Assembly: GCA_009746045.1 (NCBI GenBank)
Contig: RPFO01000175.1
Location: 62,001 to 126,000, forward strand
Source: Mesostigma viride
Lineage: Eukaryota; Streptophyta; Mesostigmatophyceae; Mesostigmatales; Mesostigmataceae
DNA: 64,000 bases
Direction: 5' to 3'
How positions within the stretch are numbered: the stretch's first letter is position 1; each line of letters opens with the position of its first letter. The position numbers and the translations under genes were made by a program. A model generated the notes under the pieces. It was given only the letters and a program-made list of their open reading frames with translations, did no database searches and was not told where the DNA came from. Of the stretch, positions 1-10,706 are shown in pieces.

Positions 1-411
1 TTACGTCCATATGGTGTGGCTTTCCATGGCTACCTCAAGGTAGCGTGAACATTGGTAATTATGGTAGGTGAGTGGTGGCGGCGGCCCTGGTATGGGCATG
101 GGCCGACAATGGGTCGATAACGACAGCTGGTATGTTGGAACATGGTGCATGCGCATGCATGACTCGGTACGGCATGGTATGACATGCACATGACACAATA
201 CTATAATCTGGTGAAGATAGTGACCAATGGTCCTAGTGCCATTGTACAACTTGGCACATAGTCATAGTGTCCGTTCACGTAGGACAAATCCCACTTAGGT
301 ACTACTATCCGAGCATATCTATTTGTTAATTAGGGCTCGAATACCACTGCCCGTATTATAGATTTCTGCACGGTCAGCATAATGGGCATATTCAAGACAG
401 GATTCTTGACA
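1..411. repeat. Long direct repeat, copy A (possible LTR)
   Basis: This stretch recurs almost base for base at 2047-2459. The visible difference is a 2-bp insertion (GTAG versus GTATAG near 280 and 2327). It ends ..TTCTTGACA and similarity then stops abruptly, so a CA-ended LTR is possible. The left end is cut by the window, so TG and a TSD cannot be checked. There is no coding signal; the 82-codon minus-strand ORF inside it is identical in both copies only because the DNA is. Confidence 0.7.
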
Positions 412-2046
412 CCCTCCTTGCACATGATGCTGTCTATAAATACAAATGCTAGATCCTGGGCGAGGGTAGTCGGGTACCTAAGTGGATTCCCTCCTTACAC
501 GACACCCTGGTCTTGATATAAAACAGCAAGAAAAATGAGGGCAAGGTTGTGTAGCCCCAGATTGTCACATGGAGTGCGCCACACGAGGGTGGAGCCAAAC
601 TGGAAACAGGCTCTTAAACTGTAAAGACTGGTTGCTCAGTGTTGAGGCTGGATGCAGACTGTAGCCGGTACTGGTTGATGCCAGGGTTGCAGCTGGAAAC
701 TTTGGGTACTGGTAGCTGCTGGTAAACCGGTGACGTCAGCTGTTGTGTGTGCACACACGATCTATGCTGTGTGTGGGTACAGTTTCTTGTGTGGTGCTGG
801 TAGTGCTACTTTGACTTGTTTGCCAACAGGTTTTGATGCAACTTACTGCAACTACTACAAGGTGAACTGTGACGTGAGGATGTAGAGCTGGTTGCTGGAC
901 TGCTACTTGCTAGCTAGACAAGTGCGTGCAGCTGACTGCAGCTACTATCTACTCTACGCCTGTGGTGGAGAGTCATGCATGTGCTGCTGGGTGCTACTAC
1001 TTCTCCTTGCTGGCTAGGCAAGTGTGGGTAGCTGCCTGCATGGACTATGCAGTGTACTCTGTTCCTGCTGGTGTTGCCTGCTGTGCTTGTTGATGCCAGT
1101 GTGATGGTGCTGATGGGACTGAATGATAAAACTGCAACTAGTGCTGTAAAACAACGTGGGGGTTAGTGAGCACCCTCCTTAGTGTGGTGTGCAGCTGTGT
1201 CAGCAGGCTGGCCTTGAGAGCAGGACCCAGGGAATGTTCCCTTTTTTCTTGGAAACTTGGAGCATGGCAGGCTCTGGGCTCTTGAAGTGATGACCGTTAA
1301 AAAAGAATTCCGGTTTAAAAGAATGCGCCCAAAAGAATGTTGATGCCACGCGAAATGGTGCCGGTACAAAAGAAAGACCGGTTCTCATGAAAAATTCTTG
1401 AGGTAAACAGCTCCGCCGATTTCTCGTCGATGCTCACAGCTCGCGCAGCTCAGTGGGAGCCCGTCAGTGACCCCGCGCCGATTGAACGCACTGCACTCGG
1501 CCAAAAATGTGCTGCCAGGTAAAAAATCACTGGCGCTGCCTGGAACCAGAGCCGGCACCTTTTGAGTGCCAGGCTTCAGTGCCGACGTCCCCATCACCGA
1601 GATGTTGGCGTTTGATCAGTTTCGGGCATATATAATGTTGACAATAAGTATAAAAGCGTAGATCTGGCCTGCGCACCGGAGCTTGGGAAATTCTTGACGG
1701 ATTTTAGCGACGGTAGGTGTCACCCCGAATATTTGGTGTTACCACACATTGAAGTAAGTCGATTGAAAGCCTTGAATTTCACGGTAGCATCTGCGCCATA
1801 ATCATGGTCGTATCAAGTACAAGAATTCGACGAAGCTGCTCCGTATATGAAAATATAAACTATGATCAAGGCGCTCAATAAATGTGAGCTGCCGCTTAGA
1901 GGTTGGTTAATTCCGTTGAAAAATCTTGCCCCGGACCTCCGATGCCATGTTAAAGGCATGTGTGATTACTATGAGGACTTCAATGAATAATTTGTAGGTG
2001 GTGAATCATTGCCAACTTAAGCGTCAGGAGCCAGGAAAATTATTTA
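412..2046. other. Non-coding DNA between the two 411-bp repeats
   Basis: About 1.6 kb with no ORF longer than 70 codons in any frame and no recognisable protein motif. If the flanking repeats are LTRs, this would be the interior of a small non-autonomous retroelement; I see no convincing primer-binding site after position 411. A segmental duplication with an intervening spacer explains it equally well. Confidence 0.45.
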
Positions 2047-2459
2047 TTACGTCCATATGGTGTGGCTTTCCATGGCTACCTCAAGGTAGCGTGAACATTG
2101 GTAATTATGGTAGGTGAGTGGTGGCGGCGGCCCTGGTATGGGCATGGGCCGACAATGGGTCGATAACGACAGCTGGTATGTTGGAACATGGTGCATGCGC
2201 ATGCATGACTCGGTACGGCATGGTATGACATGCACATGACACAATACTATAATCTGGTGAAGATAGTGACCAATGGTCCTAGTGCCATTGTACAACTTGG
2301 CACATAGTCATAGTGTCCGTTCACGTATAGGACAAATCCCACTTAGGTACTACTATCCGAGCATATCTATTTGTTAATTAGGGCTCGAATACCACTGCCC
2401 GTATTATAGATTTCTGCACGGTCAGCATAATGGGCATATTCAAGACAGGATTCTTGACA
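2047..2459. repeat. Long direct repeat, copy B (possible LTR)
   Basis: Second copy of the repeat at 1-411, colinear and nearly identical. The upstream junction (..GGAAAATTATT then TTACGTCC) shows no TG. After ..TTCTTGACA the sequence diverges from copy A. Confidence 0.7.
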
Positions 2460-3160
2460 TCCTCTTCATTCTCCTTGGGAATGTCATTGCCACGTTATCC
2501 GTGTTGCTTTCTTCTGGAACAGACTGGGCAGGGATAGCCCATGATTGCTCATGGATGATTGCTCATGCACCAATTTTGGGAGTCGTTGACTGCTGTGCTG
2601 CCTGACGTTGATGGTGGTTTTGCGTGTGATAAGCTGCCTTGCGTTGCACGTGAGTTTTCACTGGGCTATATGGGTGAAGGTGAGCGTCCACGGGGTGTGT
2701 CATGCTGTGCTATATTGCTTCCATCCAGCATATCCAAAGTTAGCCCAAGTGGCTTGAACACTGAACATTTTGCTTTGCTCTAATGGCTGTGCAATATTTG
2801 TGTTGTGCAGATTTTTACTGGGCTGAAGCCAAATTCACGCATGGGTAGACAGTTTGCTGCACGTGAATTTTTACTGGGCTGTACGTGCAGGTGGGCAACC
2901 GTGTGTTGTGCCATATTTTTCTACATGGATTCATCATATTTGCTGTCAAACGTCGGCCCCATTGGCTTGCACACTGAATTTTGCTTTGCTGGCTGTGTAT
3001 TTTTGATGTCTCATTGTGCAGGCGTGCCCGCTACCCGATCAACCAGGTGTGCTTTGCATTGTGCCAGCGGGGCCATGTTTGTTTCCTTTGCATGTGTAGG
3101 CAGGCAGGCTGGCAGGGGACATGGGGCACGAGGCTTGGGGTGTGGGGTATGTGGCATGGG
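2460..3160. other. Non-coding stretch with a degenerate duplication
   Basis: No gene seen. Two diverged copies of a segment that starts near ACTGGGCT and ends near TTTTGCTTTGCT lie at about 2660-2780 and 2876-2992. A 74-codon ORF at 2559-2783 falls across one copy and has no recognisable features. Confidence 0.4.
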
Positions 3161-3163
3161 TCA

Positions 3164-3362
<199 letters not shown>

Positions 3363-4660
3363 AGCAAGGCAGCCACATCCACGAGATGTGATTATTGGCA
3401 AGCCAGCCAGCGGGGGCACCACAGGGAGGAGGGCATGGGGACAGGGGGAAGGGGGGAGGGGCGGGGGGCAGGGTCCAGGCGGCAGGGGGCAGGGGGAGCC
3501 TTTCTGAAGCTATGAGTCACAGGTCGTGGGGACTGGGGCATGGGGCAGGCCCTCAGCCACCTGCACGTGATGTGGTCAGAGGCAAGTCACAAGCACGGGC
3601 ACAGTGGGCAGGTGGGACGGGGCAGGGGACCTGGGGCAGGAGCCATGAAACTTGAGGCATGGGGAGTGGGGCGTTGGGCAGGCAGGTAGGGGTGGTACAC
3701 ACGCACATGCCCTGCCATGCCCTGCGATCCCGCAAAAGGGCACCGTGGGGTCTTGTGGGTTGTCACACGTTGTTATGGGGTGCATATTTGCAGGGACATG
3801 AAGATGGGTGACCGCGCCGTAACCGAGACGTGTGTGGTGGCAACATGCCGCCTGGATACCAGCTGGCCTTGCTTCGTTAGATACAGTTATGGCTGCATGT
3901 GATGGCGTGCCCTTGCCGTGGTCACAGTGGTCACAGTGAGGGCCTGTGGTTGCCCCATACTGGTGGTGGTTATAATTAAAGAAGTTAGCGAATACAAAAC
4001 TTTCTTTCTTAAGGTGATTTTGAAGTGGGCATGAGCGATCGTGCACATGCTAACATTTGATGGCCATTCCATGGTGAAGTTGGGAATTGGATGGGATTGT
4101 TTGATAAAGATGCGGTGGTGTGTCTTTAAATGAGCTGTGCTAATCTCATTATGAAGTGCTCAAGACAACTCATTATAATAAATCAGAGTTGGAACAAACA
4201 TTGTCTGCATCATGCCCCAACTTGAACACTACATGAATGTGACACCTATGCTACGTGTGTTGCGGGCTAGCTGTCTCAGCAAACAATTTTAGCTTTTAGC
4301 CCTCAAATCGTGTCCAACTCGCGCCTAAAAATAGGAGCCAGTTGCACCTTGCATGGTAATGTCCACAAATTAACCTAAAACAGTTTAGTGTCCATACTGG
4401 GACCAAAGCACACTCATATAGGGACTTTGGTCTGGCAGGCCCCCGGCGGCTTGGCCAGCCAGGGCGGCATATTCTGACCTGGCCCGGCCCCAAGGGCATT
4501 CCCAAAAGGGTAGGGAAACATGTCACGAACTACACCCAGATGTTGCTGGATGACCTACTCGTCCCAGCCATAACTCATAAAAAATGCCTAGAATATTTGG
4601 AACGAATCCATGCATCGATGCTCCTACACCAATCAGTTTTCTGCACCGCCATAGCCTCGA
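3363..4660. other. Intergenic, no gene recognised
   Basis: G-rich and low complexity up to about 3700, then ordinary sequence. Small ORFs (60-156 codons) on both strands overlap one another and carry no motif I can name. Confidence 0.4.
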
Positions 4661-4891
4661 ATTTGCATGTACGTAATTATTTCGTCCCGGTGGAACTTTA
4701 GCGAGATGACTTGCCTGAACGTGTTAAGACGGGGAGCGTGGCAAAAAACGGCTCGAAGCTGGGAAAAGCAGGGGGCTCCGCCCAAAAAAAGGCCGTACGA
4801 AACCGAAATTTTTGGGCTCCCGCTGGCCCCCCCGCCTCGGCGCCCTCGGCCACTGCCCCTTCGCGCTGCGCGCCCCGCGTGGCGCCGGCGT
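4661..4891. repeat. Satellite unit fragment, left flank of element 1
   Basis: Matches the block that recurs at about 21100-21320, 21820-22030, 23040-23240 and 23770-23960: the GAACGTGTT..GGGGAGCGTGGC part followed by a very C-rich stretch. It is cut by retroelement 1 at 4891 and resumes at 11057 after a GGCGT target-site duplication (4887-4891 and 11057-11061). Confidence 0.85.
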
Positions 4892-5238
4892 AGTTAAAGC
4901 CCCCGACCGGCTGAGCTATGGCGGTCGGTCACGTTGAGCTTGGGATAAGGTGAACACAGAGAACTGCTGTCGGAGCTGGCCAACCACTGGTTTATGTCTT
5001 AGCCAGCAAAGCCTATCCGGTTAGCCGTAACCGTAGGACAAGCTAGCCGTCCGTACTGACCCGGATAAGGCCCCGGACTGGGGCCTAGGTGGCGCCGGCC
5101 CTAGGCGCCGCCCTTAGACCGGTCGCCCGCATCGGACCGCCGGATTATAGCCGGCGGCTGAGCGGACGCTAGCGGAAGGCGTGCGGACGGACATGGGGAA
5201 CTCAGAGCCAGATCCTAGGGCTCTAGAGTTACTCAACT
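4892..5238 (-). repeat. Element 1, 3' LTR
   Basis: Pairs with 10707-11056. On the plus strand it starts AGTTAAAG and ends CTCAACT, so on the element strand it has short inverted AGTT/AACT termini. The GGCGT TSD lies just outside. Confidence 0.95.
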
Positions 5239-5615
5239 CCGACATACTCTTTTGTTCTTTGATTAATTATCAAAATAATTACATCAAATGCAGACCATAC
5301 AAAACCCTCTAAGGTAGGGAACTCAAGGGGGCCTCAAGGCCGTCAAAATCACCACGGTATCGACCCGCGCCCTTGTGATCACACATGAATAGTGATGTAA
5401 TAAGTAGCGAGAAAAAAACAACTATGCCACCAGACAAAAGGTGACCCATTTATTAGGACCAGTGACCCGCCGACGGGCCCAAGGCACCGTCCAACGTGGC
5501 TAGGGTATGGTCAGGACAAGCAAAAAAACTACCACCATGATATTCGTGAATGCTAGCAACACAGGGTGAGTTATGGCTGTATTCATAAAGCGCCCGAGCC
5601 GTAACCCTGTGTGGC
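5239..5615 (-). other. Element 1, 3' untranslated region
   Basis: Non-coding stretch between the RNase H stop and the 3' LTR. The LTR-proximal bases read on the minus strand are purine-rich (AAAGAACAAAAGAG), a possible polypurine tract. Confidence 0.5.
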
Positions 5616-7934
5616 TCACGGGTGTTGCATCGTCATGCGCTTGCGCAACACTGCGTACTGCGGGGCAGCCTCCCGCGCCTCCTTGGTGAGTGCATCCGCG
5701 GGATTGAGTTCATCCGCGATGTGCTGGAGACGCGTGACGCAGGAGGCCGCCTCAGCGAGTACGAGGTAATCAACGTCCTGTGACCGCGCATAGGGATTGT
5801 CAAGGAAGGCCAAACAACTTTGTGAGTCAGTGTGCACCGTGCTAGTCCAGTGAAGAGTGAACCCACACGAGCCAAATACCCAACCCAGCAAGTACCGCAG
5901 CCACATGCCATGTGAGATAGCTGAAACAATGCCCCGGCATTCAGCCGTGTTGGGGCTAGTGGCAATGCGGCTGTGCAAGCGCGAGTACCAATCTAACAAC
6001 ATGCCAGGCTGGCCCTCATTGCTGATAAAGAACAGTGCCCCCATGCGGGCCCGCACTTGGCTGACTGTGCGCGTCTCTAGATTAGCATCCGTCACTATCT
6101 CGAGGTGCACCGGCTGTGAGCAATCGAGCCCACGAAGCACAATGCCGGGCGTCATGGCCAGCTGCCGCCGAACATGAATGGACCCTAGTCCTTCCAGCAC
6201 ATCATCGGGCAGGCGAGCGAGCACTGCCAAATCAGGTGCCACCGTGTCCGCCAACCACCCGAGCTTGCCCTTAACCGAGGGCCCATGGGTTGCCAACAGC
6301 GGGGACGGGAGGTCGGCCAGCAGGTCAACCACATAGTTGCGGCTATCCTGCATGTGCATGACCCATTCGCCAGAACGCGAATCCCGCTGCAACGTAGACT
6401 GCACGCCGCAAAACACCACGGGTTTACCCTCCTCATGATCCACCGCCCTGCCCAGGGGAAACTTAGCCGCCACTGCAGCAAGAAACTGGGTAGCAAAGGT
6501 GCGAGGTGCCACCAGCTTGAAGTCATCGCCATGCCACACGAAGAGGGCTGGCTCGCCAGGGACGCCGGTGGGGACCACAAAGAAGTTAGGATCCGCGCGA
6601 TGGTACGTGGCCCCTAAGCTCTGCAAGACCTCCTCCGCGGAAATGCGGAAGATGATGGGAGAGCTCTGCAGCCCCTCCACCCCTGTCAACAGCTCGATAT
6701 ACTCGCTGCCAATGGTGCCATCCTGCCAGACCACCGGGACCTTCACCACGTAGCGGGTGCCTTGCCATGTTTGCTGCGCGACCCCAGCGTCGCTGTGGAG
6801 GAATGCCCGCTGAAAGTCACCGCACCACATCCCGTAGTCCTTGCCCGCGTTCCGCTTGCCCAAGTAGATGACCGTCAGTAGCCGATGCGAAACATGGTTG
6901 AGCCCAGGGGTATAAAGATCCTTGGCATCCAGCGGGGAGGACCCCTTCGTCTCCGTGACCACGGGCCTTACCCGGAACACCACCGAAGAGTTGGTCTCGT
7001 CCGGCTTGTAGGTGAGCACGAACTTCAACCGCAACCGCGTGGCCCCGGCTGGCACACTCTCCAATCCTCGGTAGACCTCGCGCTCTCGCCACTGCTCCTT
7101 GGCTCGAATGAACGCGTCGCGCCACAAAGCAAACTTGAGAGGATCTTGACAGTCCAGGACAAGTTGCTCCCACGTCACAGGGCTATCCGCCGCCAGTGAG
7201 TGTGAGTGGAGGCCGAAGCTGCGCGGGTGCCAATCCTGAGGCTGAATGATGGACTGGACGAGCGGCGGTGTGGAAAACGCCGCCATCGGTAAGCGCCGCA
7301 CGACGCCGGGCTGCCCGACCACCACCCCCAATGGAGCGTGGTACTCGCGAAGCGGGATGCTGCCCACCCCCGCGACTGACAGCAAGTCAGCGGACACTGA
7401 GAACCCCGGGTATGATACGAAAGGTTCGCCCAGCAAGGCCACATCCTCGTAGCCATCCACGACGTGAAACGGCGTGTCAATGCCCAACACCGGCAGCACC
7501 ACCATCCCGGTAACTTGATATGCCGAAGTGCCTGCAAAGTCGGTCACCGATTTGTACGGCGACTCTAGCACTGGATACAGGGTGGCTGCCCGACGAGAGA
7601 TAATAGACACGGATGCTTGCGTGTCCACAGCCACCAGCTGCCACGGTCTACACGTAGGAAACAAGGCTGACTTAACCGGCCTGACCCCCTGTGAGAGAGT
7701 TTTGACCTGAGCCACCCCTGATGCAGCTTTCGCTTTAAGCGCCTGAGCACGCCACAAGGCCGTGACCGTTGAAGCCAGGTCCCTAGGTGGGCGAGGCGCA
7801 TGGGCAGGACCCTGACCCTCCGGCGAGGCCACGCTAGGCGGGCCTCCCACATTATCCGTGGCTAGCACAGGAGGTGAGTCACTACGTGCACTAGGTCCCG
7901 TCAAACCCACCCCATCCTCATCCCACCCATCCAC
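5616..7934 (-). CDS. Element 1 protease-like / reverse transcriptase / RNase H ORF
   Basis: 772 codons. Residues 101-175 form a retropepsin-like domain: AVDTQASVSII at the active-site position (DTQ where D-S/T-G is usual) and LLGEPFV at 167-173, the counterpart of the family's I-L-G-x-x-F strand. The reverse transcriptase is Copia type: motif A GDFQRAFLHSD (D373), the GVEGLQSSP segment at 419-426 corresponding to the usual YGLKQSPR region, and motif C HGDD at 468-471 where F/YVDD is usual. RNase H carries the full D-E-D-D set: D616 (TDAN), E665 (AECR), D703 (TDSQ), D747 (NPADALTK). The ORF overlaps the upstream integrase ORF in another frame; the switch lies at a C run (minus strand) near 7959-7967. 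The coding sequence of this domain set is otherwise unbroken. Confidence 0.93.
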   Translation of the reverse strand: MDGWDEDGVGLTGPSARSDSPPVLATDNVGGPPSVASPEGQGPAHAPRPPRDLASTVTALWRAQALKAKAASGVAQVKTLSQGVRPVKSALFPTCRPWQLVAVDTQASVSIISRRAATLYPVLESPYKSVTDFAGTSAYQVTGMVVLPVLGIDTPFHVVDGYEDVALLGEPFVSYPGFSVSADLLSVAGVGSIPLREYHAPLGVVVGQPGVVRRLPMAAFSTPPLVQSIIQPQDWHPRSFGLHSHSLAADSPVTWEQLVLDCQDPLKFALWRDAFIRAKEQWREREVYRGLESVPAGATRLRLKFVLTYKPDETNSSVVFRVRPVVTETKGSSPLDAKDLYTPGLNHVSHRLLTVIYLGKRNAGKDYGMWCGDFQRAFLHSDAGVAQQTWQGTRYVVKVPVVWQDGTIGSEYIELLTGVEGLQSSPIIFRISAEEVLQSLGATYHRADPNFFVVPTGVPGEPALFVWHGDDFKLVAPRTFATQFLAAVAAKFPLGRAVDHEEGKPVVFCGVQSTLQRDSRSGEWVMHMQDSRNYVVDLLADLPSPLLATHGPSVKGKLGWLADTVAPDLAVLARLPDDVLEGLGSIHVRRQLAMTPGIVLRGLDCSQPVHLEIVTDANLETRTVSQVRARMGALFFISNEGQPGMLLDWYSRLHSRIATSPNTAECRGIVSAISHGMWLRYLLGWVFGSCGFTLHWTSTVHTDSQSCLAFLDNPYARSQDVDYLVLAEAASCVTRLQHIADELNPADALTKEAREAAPQYAVLRKRMTMQHP

Positions 7935-8653
7935 GGGGTCATATTGGGGCCCAGGGGAGGGGGGGGTGTAGCTGTGTCTGCCCCTGGGAGCGACCCGTGG
8001 GGTACCACCTCAGATGCTACGACAGGCGCATTATCCTTCACTACCCACCCCAGTGCCCTGTTGGCTGCCAGCTCACTCTCCATGCTATCCCCTTGCTTAT
8101 AGCCTGCCACCGATGCCCATGGTACCCTATACACCCGATCATTCCACTCTATGTCTATGACCCGCAGCGGCCAGTCTAACTTTGTGATGGCCCCAGGCCC
8201 CTGCATGGTGCCCCGTTTGCCGCTGGGCGAGCTCTCCTTGTGGAACATGACCAACTGCCCGACCTCAAAAGCGCTAGACAAATCAGGCAGCGTGGCATCC
8301 TTGAGCCGCAGCTTGGCGGCGGTATCCTGTAGATGCTGTTGGTATGCCTCTACTACCTCGGGTGAGTAGGTGCCCGCTGACAGCCCCCGAGGCGTGACTA
8401 GCCCAAAGCCCTTGACATCAAGCACGTGCCTATGGTTGCACACATGCATGAGCTCCTTGCACCACGCCGTCTTGACCGCGTAGGATTTGCCATGTGGGTT
8501 ATCCTGTCGCTTGGCTGCCACAGTCTTGACATAGCTTACAGTGCGATCTATCATGCCCATATTGCCGTGATCCTCACGCCCCACGATGACCACGGCCTCC
8601 ATCCCCGGCAAACCTTGCACACAGCGGAACTGCTGGTCTAGCATGAGCTCCAC
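7901..8653 (-). CDS. Element 1 integrase, C-terminal part
   Basis: 250 codons in a frame different from the preceding and following ORFs. It begins in the integrase core at LMLDQQF (second catalytic Asp) and continues through MIDRT, where the third acidic residue should be Glu but is Asp (GAT). The spacing is 29 residues, shorter than the usual 35. The C-terminal part contains an SH3-like stretch (VYRVPWASVAGYK) alignable by eye with elements 2 and 3. The Glu-to-Asp change and the two frame breaks suggest this copy is integration-defective unless frameshifting rescues it. Confidence 0.88.
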   Translation of the reverse strand: MELMLDQQFRCVQGLPGMEAVVIVGREDHGNMGMIDRTVSYVKTVAAKRQDNPHGKSYAVKTAWCKELMHVCNHRHVLDVKGFGLVTPRGLSAGTYSPEVVEAYQQHLQDTAAKLRLKDATLPDLSSAFEVGQLVMFHKESSPSGKRGTMQGPGAITKLDWPLRVIDIEWNDRVYRVPWASVAGYKQGDSMESELAANRALGWVVKDNAPVVASEVVPHGSLPGADTATPPPPLGPNMTPWMGGMRMGWV

Positions 8654-10401
8654 TACGGGATGAAAGAAAGCCAGGCTGATCTTGATAGCCCTGTGCAGGT
8701 CAGCCTCAACATGTGGGGCAGCGGCTCAATGTAGGTGGCCTTGCTGAACCTATCCTTGACTATGAAATAGGTGTCCCCCCCTTCCATGTGCATGACATCC
8801 CCCACAAGGTACCCTCGCTCCAAGGGTGGAGTCTTGGCATGCCGCCTACGCGACTTCTTCCTGATCTTGATGCAGGCAGGACACTGAGCACGCACATTCT
8901 TCAGCTCGTTGTATAAAGGTGCCCCCAACATGTGTGCCCCCTCTACCTCGGCTTGGGCCTCATGCCCGTATGCACGGTGCATCTGGTATGCTAACAGTTT
9001 CAGGGTGACAGCCTGAGGTGCAGTGGCATTGTCAGGATTCTCAACAGGTGGGGTGACTACTGGGGTAGTGACATTGGCTAACTGGGCAGCTTCAGAGGCT
9101 GCACGAAAGGCCGCCCGTGTGAGCACCTTGCCAATGTGAAGATCCACACTAGGGTGGTGTGTACCGAGAACATCTGCCCGCCCAGCATTCTCTTGCACTG
9201 TCACAACATTCCTCATAGGCCCAACCGCCCCAGTATCTAGCTGGGGTGCTGCAGTAGTGCTTGGTCGCTCGGCGTTGTACACACCCGACCTAGAAGACAC
9301 CACATTGCTTAGGTCACGCATTGTAGACCCGTGCTCAGGAAGCACGTGATCCTGGCGCGACAGAGCCAGAGCAGCATCAACGGATTGCGTGAGCACATCA
9401 CGGAATGAGACAGAGGATGCAGTCACGTTGCTTTTAGGAACGACGTCAGGCTCTACGACGGCCCGGTTCAGCGTGACGCATTGAGCAAAAGAAGGGGTAT
9501 CGAGCGTGCTCTCACCTGACTTTCGTGCTGCCCGTCGCTCTGCCCACTCCTCGCGTGTGCCGTGGACGACGATGCGCTTGGCCTTGCACGCCTCCACGCT
9601 GTGACCACGCAGAACGTCGTGGCACTTGCGGCAAAGGTTGTCCTCGAGCTCCAGGTCCGGGCGAACTCGGCAGTCATCCCGGACATGGCGACGTCCGAAG
9701 CAGCGCTCACAGCGTTGCTTGCGGTCAGTAGACGCCCCCTGCTGCCGCTTGGCCGGGGGATTATCACCCTGCTTGGCGTCGCCACCATGCCCGCGCTTGC
9801 GCCCTCGCTGGCCCCCGTTGTTGCCGTGGCCGACGACCTTTTTCAGGATGGCCGTAAGCTCCGACCGCGTAATTGGAGCCTCTGCGCCTGAAGAAGAAGA
9901 CGCGCCGGCATCCACCTTGCGCAGGGATGGCAGAGCAGCCGAGGCAGCCGGCTTGGACTGCGCACTCTTGAAGCATGAGATCAAATACAGCATGCCCTCG
10001 TCGAAACTGACGGCACTCTTCTTTTTGAGTTCCGTCGCTATGGTCAGATGCACATCCGACGACAGGTCGCATTTCTTGAGAAATCGATTGCACAGGAAAA
10101 TGGGCTTGAGAGTATCTAGCAGCTTGTGCTTGTGCACGAAGACCTGGAAATCACGTGCAGCCCCGGGCAAATTTGCCTTATTAACTGCATAGCCCTCGAA
10201 GTCGTTGAAGGCTTGCTCGTCGGCCTCTTCCTTAGACCGCGACAAGTGGGCATCTAGACCGTTGTAAAAAACTTCCCAGGTTTGTTTGTTGTCGTCCGCA
10301 ATGCGAACTAGATTGGCAATGTTTGGGTGCTTTGTTGTACTGCAGAATACTGCACGGAACTTGCCAATCAGCTCCGAATCTTTGTTTGTCTGCGCGTCCA
10401 T
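8653..10401 (-). CDS. Element 1 gag C-terminal part, zinc knuckles and integrase N-terminal part
   Basis: 582 codons. It starts inside gag, contains two Cys/His clusters (CERCFGRRHVRDDC, a canonical CX2CX4HX4C, then a CRKC..H..C cluster), a linker, the HHCC zinc domain of integrase (YGH..CPAC) and the first catalytic Asp (VGDVMHM). The frame is lost near 8715, just after EPLPHM, and the rest of the integrase continues in another frame to its left. The linker contains a single DTGA tetrapeptide without the other retropepsin hallmarks; I do not take it as a protease. Confidence 0.88.
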   Translation of the reverse strand: MDAQTNKDSELIGKFRAVFCSTTKHPNIANLVRIADDNKQTWEVFYNGLDAHLSRSKEEADEQAFNDFEGYAVNKANLPGAARDFQVFVHKHKLLDTLKPIFLCNRFLKKCDLSSDVHLTIATELKKKSAVSFDEGMLYLISCFKSAQSKPAASAALPSLRKVDAGASSSSGAEAPITRSELTAILKKVVGHGNNGGQRGRKRGHGGDAKQGDNPPAKRQQGASTDRKQRCERCFGRRHVRDDCRVRPDLELEDNLCRKCHDVLRGHSVEACKAKRIVVHGTREEWAERRAARKSGESTLDTPSFAQCVTLNRAVVEPDVVPKSNVTASSVSFRDVLTQSVDAALALSRQDHVLPEHGSTMRDLSNVVSSRSGVYNAERPSTTAAPQLDTGAVGPMRNVVTVQENAGRADVLGTHHPSVDLHIGKVLTRAAFRAASEAAQLANVTTPVVTPPVENPDNATAPQAVTLKLLAYQMHRAYGHEAQAEVEGAHMLGAPLYNELKNVRAQCPACIKIRKKSRRRHAKTPPLERGYLVGDVMHMEGGDTYFIVKDRFSKATYIEPLPHMLRLTCTGLSRSAWLSFIP

Positions 10402-10687
10402 CGCGCAGACGCTTGAGAGCAGCTAGAAAATCTGCTGCGTCGTCCGCCGTATAGTCGGCAGGTAGATCAGCGGGCACCTCCGTTTGCTTGAGAGGGCCGC
10501 GATTCAGTGCATCGTCAGCAGCAAGCATCAGATGCTTGAACTGCTTGGCCAGTTCAGGTTGCGCCACGAGGGTTTGCATCAACCTCGTGGCCTCGTCCGC
10601 ACTAAAGCGTGGCAGGACGGACCCTGCGGCCTCGCCACTTGGCGTATCTGTGTGTTCGCCCGTGCGGCTCCGTGTACCGGAAGCCAT
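10232..10687 (-). CDS. Element 1 gag, N-terminal part
   Basis: 151 codons from an ATG 20 bp inside the 5' LTR boundary; this is the natural gag start. The N-terminal ~100 residues (ADEATRLMQTLVAQPELA..) are helical and unremarkable for gag. The meaningful reading frame passes to the next ORF around 10390-10410; codons after that point in this frame are probably shadow. Confidence 0.75.
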   Translation of the reverse strand: MASGTRSRTGEHTDTPSGEAAGSVLPRFSADEATRLMQTLVAQPELAKQFKHLMLAADDALNRGPLKQTEVPADLPADYTADDAADFLAALKRLRDGRADKQRFGADWQVPCSILQYNKAPKHCQSSSHCGRQQTNLGSFLQRSRCPLVAV

Positions 10688-10706
10688 CGGGATTTTTATG
10701 AATACA

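Noticed and set aside
2559..2783. 74-codon plus ORF
   Set aside because: Falls on a degenerate duplication and has no motif.
9210..9250. DTGA in the gag-integrase linker of element 1 as a conventional protease
   Set aside because: No surrounding beta-strand pattern, no ILG motif, and no counterpart in elements 2 and 3; the retropepsin-like domain lies downstream of integrase.
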